Made by a program: the position numbers and the translations under genes
Assembly: GCA_046726955.1 (NCBI GenBank)
Contig: JBKPBQ010000088.1
Span: 1 to 5,575 of the forward strand
Direction: 5' to 3'
Length of the DNA stretch: 5,575 nt
From: CAVPGH01 sp046726955
Lineage (GTDB): Bacteria > Acidobacteriota > Vicinamibacteria > Fen-336
Notes under the pieces: generated by a model
What the model saw: the letters and a program-made list of their open reading frames with translations, nothing else
Told to the model about the DNA's origin: nothing
Database searches by the model: none
In this document: piece by piece, positions 1 to 5,575 of the stretch
How positions within the stretch are numbered: position 1 is the stretch's first letter
Layout of the letters: every line of letters starts with the position of its first letter

Positions 1-147
1 GTTGTGGAACGTCTCGTCGTCGTCGCACGTGTCGAGGGTCGGCCCCTGCGCGAGCGCCGGCCCGTCGAGGTGCGTCGCGATCCCGACCGCGAGGGGAGCC
101 AGGATCCCCGTGTCCAGGAACTTCCGTCGGCTGACTCGTCCGCTCAT
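1..147 (-). CDS. Tat-exported protein, N-terminal fragment (3' end outside the window)
   Basis: Only the first 49 codons are visible. The start is ATG at 147-145, chosen because GGAGGGAGG lies just upstream and the reading frame then opens with a clear twin-arginine signal. This signal has the motif SRRKFLDTG at residues 6-14, a hydrophobic stretch from about residue 14 to 24, and an A-L-A site near residues 31-33 where leader peptidase could cut. Such signals send folded, often cofactor-containing proteins through the Tat translocase. The mature part begins with a short acidic stretch containing TCDDDE and is too short to assign to a family. The gene follows the di-heme cytochrome by 38 nt on the same strand, so it is probably the next gene of the operon. 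A cofactor-binding oxidoreductase is a guess from the Tat signal and the cytochrome neighbour only. The Tat call is firm; the function is unknown. Confidence 0.82.
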   Translation of the reverse strand, partial: MSGRVSRRKFLDTGILAPLAVGIATHLDGPALAQGPTLDTCDDDETFHN

Positions 148-150
148 GGT

Positions 151-159
151 CCTCCCTCC
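151..159 (-). promoter_or_regulatory. Ribosome binding site of the Tat-signal gene
   Basis: On the minus strand this reads GGAGGGAGG, followed by ACC and the ATG at 147-145. The first GGAGG sits 7 nt before the start, which is good Shine-Dalgarno spacing. It is among the strongest purine runs in the window, and it decides the ATG over the in-frame GTG four codons later. Confidence 0.75.
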
Positions 160-167
160 GCACCTCT

Positions 168-185
168 GCCGGCGGCGCCGCCGGC
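168..185. repeat. Perfect 18-bp GC-only palindrome between two operon genes
   Basis: The 18 bases GCCGGCGGCGCCGCCGGC are identical to their own reverse complement. They directly abut the stop codon of the di-heme cytochrome gene (188-186) and end 8 nt before the ribosome site of the next gene. As RNA the sequence can fold into a 7-bp all-GC stem with a GCGC tetraloop. No U-run follows, so it does not look like an intrinsic terminator. An intercistronic hairpin that stabilises the upstream message or damps translation of the downstream gene is possible, as is a protein-binding palindrome. In such GC-rich DNA, chance is also a real possibility. Confidence 0.6.
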
Positions 186-2018
186 TCAGTGGCCCTTGAG
201 AAACTCCAGCAGGTCCAGGCGCTCGCCCTCCGACAGGTCGGTGCCGTACTCGTGGCCGGTGTGCCCGCCGTTGCCGTTCCCCGCGCGGGTCGTGTCGAAG
301 ACGCACGACGGATCGCTCGCACGGCCGGCGAGGCCGAGCTTCGCCGTGTCGTACTCGCGATTGCACACCGGGAACGTCGCGGGCCGCTCCGGGGCCGGCC
401 GCAGGAGGTCGGCGATCGTGGGCACCGAGCCGTTGTGCAGGTAGGGCGGCGTCGCCCAGACCGCCACGAGCGGCCGGCCCGCGTACTTCCGGGTGACGCG
501 CCAGACGTCCTGCGGCCGCGGGGTCCCTCCCGCCGCCTGGACGATCTTCTTCAGCGTCGGCGCGATGGCGGCGTCGAACGGCGTCGTGCCCACGGCCAGC
601 GCGAAGTTCAGGGCGCGGCGGGGGTCGGTCCCGATCCGGTCGACGTCGAAGAGCGAGTCCCCCAGCGGCTGGCCGGCCGGCTGATCGGCGTGACACGAAG
701 CGCAGCGCGCGCGAAAGATGTCGCCCCCTCGAGCGGCACGAGCCGCGTCCGGCTTGCCGAAGGCGGCGGGCCAACCCGGCGGCACGATCCGGCTCGCCAC
801 CCGCTCCAGCTCCTCGATGTTCGCGATGTTCACCGTGGAGACGAACGTGCTGCGGTCGAAGACGGCGCCGAGGCCGAGGGCCTGACCGACGTTCCTCTCG
901 AGCAGCGAGTTGGTGCTCCCGTCCCAGTGGTACCAGGATGTGCGGGCGATGTCCCAGAGGTGCGGGTAGTTGATGGGAGCGGTGAGCGGGCGCGCCTGCG
1001 CCGGGAAGAGGAGGTTGCGCGCGCCCCCGAAGGCGTCCACGCGTCCGAAGCCGGGGGGCGTCGCGTCGAGCCCCGTTCGCGTGGCCAGGTTCACGAGGAA
1101 CTCCGCGCGCGCCTTGAGGAGGCGCATCGTGTTCACGAAGTCCGCGAAGCCGCGCTCGAGCGCCGCCTCGCGCAATTCCGGCGGGCCGAGCCTCTCGACG
1201 GCACTCGACTCGACCGGAGGAACCGCGAGCACCTTGCGCGCGCGCGCCCGGAACGTGTCGGGGCGCACGATGCCTGGAGCCTGCCGCGCCGCTTCCGCAC
1301 GTCCTCCGATCACGAGGCCCTTCCCCAGATCGTCTGGAGGACGCGCGAGCTCTTCGTCGTGGAGCGTCTGCAGCTCCTCCGCGAAGGCCTGATCCGACCC
1401 TCGCGCCTGGCGCATCGACTCGAACCGCGGATACGCGCGGAGGACGTCGGGCGCCGTGCCGGCTTCCTCGGCGCCCCGCGGCGCGCGCAGCCGGCCGAGG
1501 AACGCCCACAGCTCGCCGATGTCCGTCACCGTCGCCACCGTCGAGCGTGCGAGGTCGCCGTAGAAGCGGCTCAGGTCGAAGAGATTGGGACCGCCGTCGA
1601 TCCGCACCGCGGTCCGGCCGTCCTCGGCGAGCTCCGAGACGTGGCAGGCGGCGCAGTTCACGCCGATCATCGTCGTGCCCGCGAAGCGCAGGTCGCGCGT
1701 GCCTTCCGCCGTGATGCCGATAGGCAGCCCCTCGGGGTTCCCCGGTCCGGCCGGATCGGGAATGAGCCCGTACCGCTCGAGCCCGTCGGCGAAGGGCTTC
1801 TTCGTCGCGCTGTCCTGCAGCGCGCGGAACCAGGTGAGCGGGTAGGCCTCGCTGCCCTCGGCCAGGTGGTAGAAGCGCTCCTGGTCATCGCCGGCGAGTC
1901 CGTTCTGCGCCACGACGCGCTCTGGACTCGGCGACGGCTCCTGGCTCTCACGACCGCGCGAGCACGCGAGCGCGACGAGAAGCGAGGCGGAGACCGCGGC
2001 GGCCTTGCGGAGCGTCAC
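186..2018 (-). CDS. Large di-heme c-type cytochrome lipoprotein, peroxidase/RoxA-like superfamily
   Basis: This is a 610-aa protein starting at GTG 2018-2016. The N-terminus is a lipoprotein signal: basic TLRK, a hydrophobic core, then LVALAC, with lipidation expected at Cys19. A Ser/Pro/Glu-rich tether (about 20-35) follows. Two c-type haem sites are present: CAACH at 122-126 and CASCH at 439-443. Other peroxidase-superfamily signatures are W-HWDGSTNS (about 363-371), ERNVGQALG (374-382), WATPPYLHNGSVPT (521-534) and GHEYGTDLS near the C-terminus (588-596). These resemble the large di-heme peroxidase-like proteins that include RoxA-type rubber oxygenases, rather than the roughly 330-aa classical cytochrome c peroxidases. 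Cys552 and Cys572 could form a disulfide. The expected role is haem-based oxidation or peroxide chemistry on the periplasmic or outer face of the envelope; the substrate is unknown. The start overlaps the upstream protease stop (GTGA). The frame stays open further upstream (to 2582), but that part is Arg-rich and lies inside the protease gene, so it was rejected. Confidence 0.9.
   Translation of the reverse strand: MTLRKAAAVSASLLVALACSRGRESQEPSPSPERVVAQNGLAGDDQERFYHLAEGSEAYPLTWFRALQDSATKKPFADGLERYGLIPDPAGPGNPEGLPIGITAEGTRDLRFAGTTMIGVNCAACHVSELAEDGRTAVRIDGGPNLFDLSRFYGDLARSTVATVTDIGELWAFLGRLRAPRGAEEAGTAPDVLRAYPRFESMRQARGSDQAFAEELQTLHDEELARPPDDLGKGLVIGGRAEAARQAPGIVRPDTFRARARKVLAVPPVESSAVERLGPPELREAALERGFADFVNTMRLLKARAEFLVNLATRTGLDATPPGFGRVDAFGGARNLLFPAQARPLTAPINYPHLWDIARTSWYHWDGSTNSLLERNVGQALGLGAVFDRSTFVSTVNIANIEELERVASRIVPPGWPAAFGKPDAARAARGGDIFRARCASCHADQPAGQPLGDSLFDVDRIGTDPRRALNFALAVGTTPFDAAIAPTLKKIVQAAGGTPRPQDVWRVTRKYAGRPLVAVWATPPYLHNGSVPTIADLLRPAPERPATFPVCNREYDTAKLGLAGRASDPSCVFDTTRAGNGNGGHTGHEYGTDLSEGERLDLLEFLKGH
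690..704 (-). other. Second haem c attachment site (CASCH)
   Basis: These codons encode Cys439-Ala-Ser-Cys442-His443, a CXXCH motif for covalent haem attachment. It sits just after GGDIFRAR, the usual helix leading into a cytochrome c domain. Covalent attachment implies that the protein matures outside the cytoplasm with the cytochrome c maturation system. Confidence 0.9.
1641..1655 (-). other. First haem c attachment site (CAACH)
   Basis: These codons encode Cys122-Ala-Ala-Cys125-His126, preceded by MIGVN. It is the N-terminal of two CXXCH motifs. The first cysteines of the two motifs are 317 residues apart, far more than in classical bacterial cytochrome c peroxidases. Confidence 0.9.
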
Positions 2019-3160
2019 TGGTTCTGCCCCGTGATCTCGGCGTGCACCGCCGGGACCCGCGCGCGCAGGTCGTCGAGCACCTGGCCGATGTGCACGGCCT
2101 GGTTGGCGGGATCGACAGCGCCCGCCGGGAAGCCCAGGTGGTGCAGTCCCACGAGCCCGCCGTTCTGCCGGTCGAGGACCGGCGATCCCGAGCTGCCGCC
2201 GAGCGTGTCGCAGAGGTGGCCGAAGTCCGTCGGTCCGCCTCCCGTCCCCGGCTGCGAGACCGACTTCACCTTGCAGTCCTCGATCGAGGCCTGCTTGAAC
2301 TCGCCGGCGGGGTGCTCGATGACCACGAGCGCCTCCCCCTCCGTCGCCGGATCGGGCGCGAGCTTCACGCGCCCGAAGCCGGACGGCGCCTGGCTCAGGC
2401 GCACGAGAGCGTAGTCGAGCGGAATGCTCGCCGCCTCGAGCTTCGAGACGCGGAACTTCGTGGGGACGGCGTCCACGGTGTCGAAGCCGAACTCGACGAG
2501 CGCGCTGAGGGCCGCGGGCTCCGTGCCCAGGCAGTGCTCGTTGGTGAGCAGCAGGGTCGCCGTCAAAAGGAACCCCGTGCACACGAACTGCTCACCGTCG
2601 CGGATGAAGAGGAGCCGCGCGATGGGCGGGGCGAGGGCGCGGACGTCCTGGGGCGCCTGGCGAATTGGGATCCGCTGGTCCTGGCCGATGATGCCCTGCC
2701 GGAATCCCGAGATCACGCGAAAGGCGTACTGGTCCACGGCGATCTCGAGGCCCTGGGCGTCGGTGTCGGTGACGAGCTCGATCTCCGCGCCCCGACCCGG
2801 CACCTCCCCGCTCCAGAAAGCACCGGCGGCGAGGAGCGGCGAGTTTCCGGCCCAGGACTCGACTTCCTGGCCCGAGAGGTCCCGGATCCGGATCCGCCAG
2901 TCGGCGGCCGGGCGGCTGCGCCGCACCACGACGTGGACGCGCACCGCGGGCACTGCCGTCGGGTGCGTGATGACGCGCGTCCACACGACGCCCGTGCCGG
3001 GCTGCGGCGTCGAGACGAAGGGCCCGACATTCTCCACGTGCATGTCCTTGTAGAGGACCTTCTCGCGGTCGACGTTGAAGGCCTGGGCCGCCGCGGGGCG
3101 AGCGGCCATCTGAAGCGCGCCGGCCACGACAGCGGCCGCGATCAAAGCGCTTGTCCGCAT
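2015..3160 (-). CDS. Secreted trypsin-like (S1 fold) serine protease with an N-terminal beta-rich domain
   Basis: This is a 381-aa protein starting at ATG 3160-3158 behind AGGAGGA. Residues 1-27 are a Sec signal peptide with a probable cut at AQA/FN. Residues about 30-165 form an accessory region rich in alternating hydrophobic residues. Its pattern FWSGEVPGRGAEIELVTD (115-132) recalls beta-sandwich domains that precede the catalytic part in some lysyl-endopeptidase-like enzymes. The catalytic domain spans about 175-370. His209 lies in LLTNEHC, Asp249 in PLDYALVRL and Ser324 in GGSSGSPVLD, so the triad is complete. Cys194 and Cys210 match the disulfide that brackets the catalytic His in trypsins, and Cys296/Cys317 may be a second. 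VGLHHLG (337-343) fits the strand after the Ser, as in V8/glutamyl-endopeptidase-like enzymes. Cleavage specificity cannot be read with confidence. The gene lies 18 nt after the S8 gene and overlaps the cytochrome gene by 4 nt, so the three are probably co-expressed. Confidence 0.92.
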   Translation of the reverse strand: MRTSALIAAAVVAGALQMAARPAAAQAFNVDREKVLYKDMHVENVGPFVSTPQPGTGVVWTRVITHPTAVPAVRVHVVVRRSRPAADWRIRIRDLSGQEVESWAGNSPLLAAGAFWSGEVPGRGAEIELVTDTDAQGLEIAVDQYAFRVISGFRQGIIGQDQRIPIRQAPQDVRALAPPIARLLFIRDGEQFVCTGFLLTATLLLTNEHCLGTEPAALSALVEFGFDTVDAVPTKFRVSKLEAASIPLDYALVRLSQAPSGFGRVKLAPDPATEGEALVVIEHPAGEFKQASIEDCKVKSVSQPGTGGGPTDFGHLCDTLGGSSGSPVLDRQNGGLVGLHHLGFPAGAVDPANQAVHIGQVLDDLRARVPAVHAEITGQNQ

Positions 3161-3163
3161 GCT

Positions 3164-3170
3164 TCCTCCT
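3164..3170 (-). promoter_or_regulatory. Ribosome binding site of the trypsin-like protease
   Basis: On the minus strand this reads AGGAGGA, then AGC, then the ATG at 3160-3158. It lies within the 18-nt gap after the S8 gene's stop. The spacing is short but workable. It supports the chosen start, which also gives a complete signal peptide. Confidence 0.7.
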
Positions 3171-3178
3171 CTCGGCCT

Positions 3179-5575
3179 TCAGCTCACCGGGCCGACGTAG
3201 TCGTCGTAGTTCTCGATCTGGTCGGAGACGAGGGCGGGGGCGACCGCTCCGGTTCCGGCATCCACGACCTGGTACTTGACGGCCCAGTTGCCGCGGTCCA
3301 CCTCGGTCTGCACGATCAGGCGGTTCGTGACGTCGTCGAGGTAGACGATCCGGTACGTCCCTCCCGCCTGGTTCTTCGTGAGGCGCCGGACGTTGGCGAG
3401 AGGAAGTGTGCGCGAGCCGCCCGCCCAGCTGATGGAGATCGCGTTCGTCTGCGGACCGAGCTGCAGGTCCACCCGCTTCGTGGCCGCGCCCTTGGTGAGG
3501 ATCGCGAACTGGGGAGCCGTCACCGCGCGCTCGACGTTGAGCAGCCCCGCCCCGAAGACCTTTCCCAGGAGGTTCACCTTCTGGTCGGCGGTGGCGATGA
3601 TCCGCTGCTTGATCAGCCAGGGGTCGGTGACGCCCTCGGCGAACAGGAGCGCGGCCGTGGCCGTGACGAGCGGCGCGGCGAACGAGGTCCCGCTCACCGG
3701 CGCGTAGCCGTTGTTGCGGGTGGGCGCGTGGTATCCCGTGCCGGGCGCCGCGATCTGCACGACGTTCTCGTTCCAGTTCGAGCCGGCGGCGGGCGGGTTG
3801 ACCGTGGGGTCGATGAGCGCGTTGCCCTGGAAGGTCGTGCCCGCGACCACGAGCACGTTCGGCCGGTCACCTTCGCACACGGGATAGGCCGGATAGGGAT
3901 CGATGCTCTCGCACACGGGCTTCTGGTCCGTGGGGTCGTTGCCCGCGGCCACGACGAAGAGCGCGTCCAGCTCGTGGATCCTCCGGCGGATGTTCTTCAC
4001 GAGCTTCTCGCGGTAGTGGAGGCTCAGGTTGAAGATGCGGACCTTGCGGTCGCGGAAGGCCGCGAAGAGCTCGTCCCCCACGACGTCGTCCGTGCTGCGG
4101 AGGGGGACGATCTGGACGTTGGGCGCGAAGCCGGCGAGCCCGTCCTGGCGGCTCGCGATGAGGCCGGCGACCGCGGTGCCGTGGTCGTCGGGCGTACTCG
4201 CCGACGCGCAGGTCGGAGGATCCGTGACGGGGGGAGCGGGCGGGGGCGGCGTCGAGATGTAGCTGAACGCAACGTTGGCTCCGCCGAAGGCGGGATGCTG
4301 GACGTCGATGCCGCCGACCTCGAGGACTCCCACCTTCACGGTGCCGAGGTTCGCCGGGAGGGTGTGGTGGATCGTCCGCGCGAGGTCCGCGCGCTCCTGC
4401 TTGAGCGCGCTAATGTCGCAGGCTGACGGCGACGGCGCGGGGCTCGGCGGGGGCTGCGGTTCGATCGCGTACGTCTTCGCCTCGGTCTCCTCGAGCGGCG
4501 TCCAGTTGAAGCTGGGGGAGATGAGGCGGATGTCGGCGAGCCAGGAGTCGTCGCGCAGCAGGGGCCGGGGAAGGGCCACGAGGGCGCGCTGCTTCTCCGT
4601 GGGCACCGTGAGGGTGAACCCCGGGGGGAAGTCCTTCTGCCGAAGGCCCAGGATGTTGTTCGCGTCGTAGGGCCCCCAGCCCTGCTTCCCGTAGGTCGGG
4701 GCCTTCTGCAGCGCGCTGAGGCGGCTCGCGTTCAGGTCGATGAGCTCGGCGCCGCTCCTATAGCCGTGGAAGTCCGGAGAGACGATCCGGCGGTTCACCT
4801 CCTCGCCGAGCGTGCGTCCGTCGGCGAGCTCCGCGGTGTCGAGCGTCGCGAGGTCCACCACCCGGTCGAGCGGCACGTCGGGAACGACGATCTTCCCCTC
4901 GACGGGAGGCCGCCACTGGTCCTGCACGCAGACGCCCGGGTTCAGGGCGCAGACGATCGAGGGCAGCTTCGACGCGGCCGTCACGTCCCCCAGGCCTTCC
5001 TCCTTCAACGTCTGCTCGAGCGTCCCCCGCCAGGCCACCCGCCGCGTGGTGAGCGCGCGACGCTCGTAGAGGCGCGAGTAGAGCGCTTCGAGCGCGGGCC
5101 GGATCTCGCGGCCGAGGTCGACGTCGGTGGGGACGGGAAGCGGCCAGCGCTCGAGGACCCCGCGATCGCCGTCCAGGACGAGCAGCGTGTCGCCGAGCGG
5201 CAGCAGTCCCGTGGGCCGGGACACCGGGGTCGCGGGGGCGAGCTTCGTCCAGCGCTGCCGCTGCTGGAGCGCCACGCACACCCAGCCCGCCCCCTCGTCG
5301 ACCATGTAGAGGCTTCCGCGGGCGAGGACCGCCGCCCCCGGCCGTTGGATCGAGCGCGCGACGCCCGCGGGCACCGGCGCTCCCGACGCTCTGTCGGGAG
5401 CGGGGCTGGCGGGAACGCGCGTGCGCCAGATCGAGAACTCCATGGGCGCCGGCCCCTTCTGCGTGAAGCCGCTCTCGAACGGCGCCGGCTGGCGTATCTC
5501 GCCGGCGTCGGGGGACGTGATCGCCACGACACCCCTGTCCACCGCGAGGTAGATCGCCCCGTCGGGAAGGCCGCG
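3179..5575 (-). CDS. Modular subtilase-like (S8) protein, 5'-truncated; catalytic Asp apparently replaced by Glu
   Basis: The visible part is 798 residues, numbered here from the window edge. The frame stays open to the edge, and the GTG at 5542-5540 lacks a ribosome site, so the true start is probably outside. Residues 1 to about 150 have propeller-like strands (DGAIYLAVDRGVVAI, GSLYMVDEGAGWVCVAL, GDTLLVLDGDRGVLERW). Residues 181-233 and about 304-325 end in LysM-like patterns. A Pro-rich linker follows (372-385). The S8 domain is about 409-683: His465 in DDHGTAVAGLIAS, oxyanion-hole Asn546 in VVAAGND and Ser631 in VSGTSFAAP are intact. The Asp position, however, reads VGVLEVGG with Glu419. 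A Pro-rich loop lies between Glu419 and His465. Cys555/Cys567 and other paired cysteines suggest an extracytoplasmic protein. The C-terminal 110 residues are an unrecognised, probably beta-rich domain. It could be a modified protease, a low-activity enzyme or a binding homologue. It is the most upstream visible gene of the operon. Confidence 0.88.
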   Translation of the reverse strand, partial: RGLPDGAIYLAVDRGVVAITSPDAGEIRQPAPFESGFTQKGPAPMEFSIWRTRVPASPAPDRASGAPVPAGVARSIQRPGAAVLARGSLYMVDEGAGWVCVALQQRQRWTKLAPATPVSRPTGLLPLGDTLLVLDGDRGVLERWPLPVPTDVDLGREIRPALEALYSRLYERRALTTRRVAWRGTLEQTLKEEGLGDVTAASKLPSIVCALNPGVCVQDQWRPPVEGKIVVPDVPLDRVVDLATLDTAELADGRTLGEEVNRRIVSPDFHGYRSGAELIDLNASRLSALQKAPTYGKQGWGPYDANNILGLRQKDFPPGFTLTVPTEKQRALVALPRPLLRDDSWLADIRLISPSFNWTPLEETEAKTYAIEPQPPPSPAPSPSACDISALKQERADLARTIHHTLPANLGTVKVGVLEVGGIDVQHPAFGGANVAFSYISTPPPPAPPVTDPPTCASASTPDDHGTAVAGLIASRQDGLAGFAPNVQIVPLRSTDDVVGDELFAAFRDRKVRIFNLSLHYREKLVKNIRRRIHELDALFVVAAGNDPTDQKPVCESIDPYPAYPVCEGDRPNVLVVAGTTFQGNALIDPTVNPPAAGSNWNENVVQIAAPGTGYHAPTRNNGYAPVSGTSFAAPLVTATAALLFAEGVTDPWLIKQRIIATADQKVNLLGKVFGAGLLNVERAVTAPQFAILTKGAATKRVDLQLGPQTNAISISWAGGSRTLPLANVRRLTKNQAGGTYRIVYLDDVTNRLIVQTEVDRGNWAVKYQVVDAGTGAVAPALVSDQIENYDDYVGPVS
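5378..5402 (-). repeat. Inverted repeat: 10-bp stem with a 5-nt loop inside the S8 gene
   Basis: The arms CGCTCCCGAC (5378-5387) and GTCGGGAGCG (5393-5402) are perfect reverse complements separated by GCTCT. The repeat lies within the coding sequence for PAPDRASGAP, a Pro/Ala-rich loop between two propeller-like segments. RNA from this strand would form a stable hairpin. No U-tract follows and the frame continues, so it is not a terminator. It may be chance in a low-complexity stretch. Confidence 0.55.

Noticed and set aside
148..185. An intrinsic terminator between the cytochrome and the Tat gene
   Set aside because: The palindrome can form a stem, but what follows on the transcript is a purine-rich ribosome site, not a U-run.
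4..444. A plus-strand open frame of 146 codons at the left end
   Set aside because: It is Arg/Pro/Ser-rich and overlaps the Tat-signal gene and the cytochrome C-terminus on the other strand. It has no domain signature.
186..2018. Naming the cytochrome RoxA or a classical cytochrome c peroxidase
   Set aside because: The haem spacing and length differ from what I recall of both groups, and no substrate evidence is visible. Only superfamily-level similarity is supported.
189..2414. A 741-codon plus-strand open frame antisense to the cytochrome and protease genes
   Set aside because: It is a GC-rich mirror of the minus-strand codons. The product is dominated by Arg, Ala, Glu and Val with no recognisable domain or signal, while the opposite strand has clear haem and protease motifs.
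2019..2582. A longer N-terminus for the di-heme cytochrome (188 extra codons)
   Set aside because: The extension is Arg/Gly/Pro-rich, lies wholly inside the protease gene, and would bury the lipoprotein signal that begins at the GTG at 2018.
2884..2895. Tandem GGATCC GGATCC
   Set aside because: It is a short in-frame coincidence within the codons for R-I-R-I-R-D of the protease N-terminal domain, with no further repeat units.
2042..4426. A 794-codon plus-strand open frame antisense to the protease and subtilase genes
   Set aside because: It has the same cause: few stops occur opposite GC-biased codons. The Arg/Asp/Val-rich product has no motifs, and the reverse strand carries intact catalytic motifs.
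5540..5542. GTG as the start of the subtilase-like gene
   Set aside because: No Shine-Dalgarno sequence precedes it, and the upstream codons to the edge (ending DGAIYLA) continue a propeller-like strand with no stop. The gene most likely begins outside the window.

Overview
The window is strongly GC-rich (about two thirds or more G+C by eye), with GC-biased third codon positions. It is almost wholly coding on the minus strand. Purine-rich ribosome sites, a lipoprotein signal, a Sec signal and a Tat signal point to a bacterium, and the probable lipoprotein c-type cytochrome favours a diderm (Gram-negative) cell. A soil or sediment lineage such as Myxococcota, Acidobacteriota or another high-GC phylum would fit, but nothing in the sequence fixes the taxon.

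Layout in transcription order (right to left): (1) 5575-3179, a 5'-truncated gene for a large modular subtilase-like (S8) protein. It has a propeller-like N-terminal part, LysM-like segments, a proline-rich linker, an S8 domain and an unrecognised C-terminal domain. (2) After 18 nt, 3160-2015, a secreted trypsin-fold (S1-type) serine protease of 381 aa with an intact His-Asp-Ser triad and an extra N-terminal beta-rich domain. (3) Overlapping it by 4 nt (GTGA), 2018-186, a 610-aa di-heme c-type cytochrome lipoprotein of the large peroxidase-like group that also contains the RoxA rubber oxygenases. (4) After 38 nt that hold a perfect 18-bp GC palindrome and a strong ribosome site, 147-1, the first 49 codons of a Tat-exported protein that runs off the window.

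The spacings (18 nt, -4 nt, 38 nt) and shared strand indicate one operon whose promoter lies to the right of the window and whose end lies to the left. At least three products carry export signals, and the S8 protein is probably extracytoplasmic too. The operon therefore looks like an envelope or extracellular module that combines two unrelated serine-protease folds with a haem redox enzyme and a Tat substrate. Its purpose is not known from sequence. Extracellular polymer or protein breakdown with oxidation, or proteolytic maturation of a redox enzyme, are both possible. The most striking molecular detail is that the S8 domain keeps its His, Asn and Ser but shows Glu where the catalytic Asp is normally found.

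No RNA genes, insertion sequences, CRISPR arrays or intergenic stretches over 40 nt are present.
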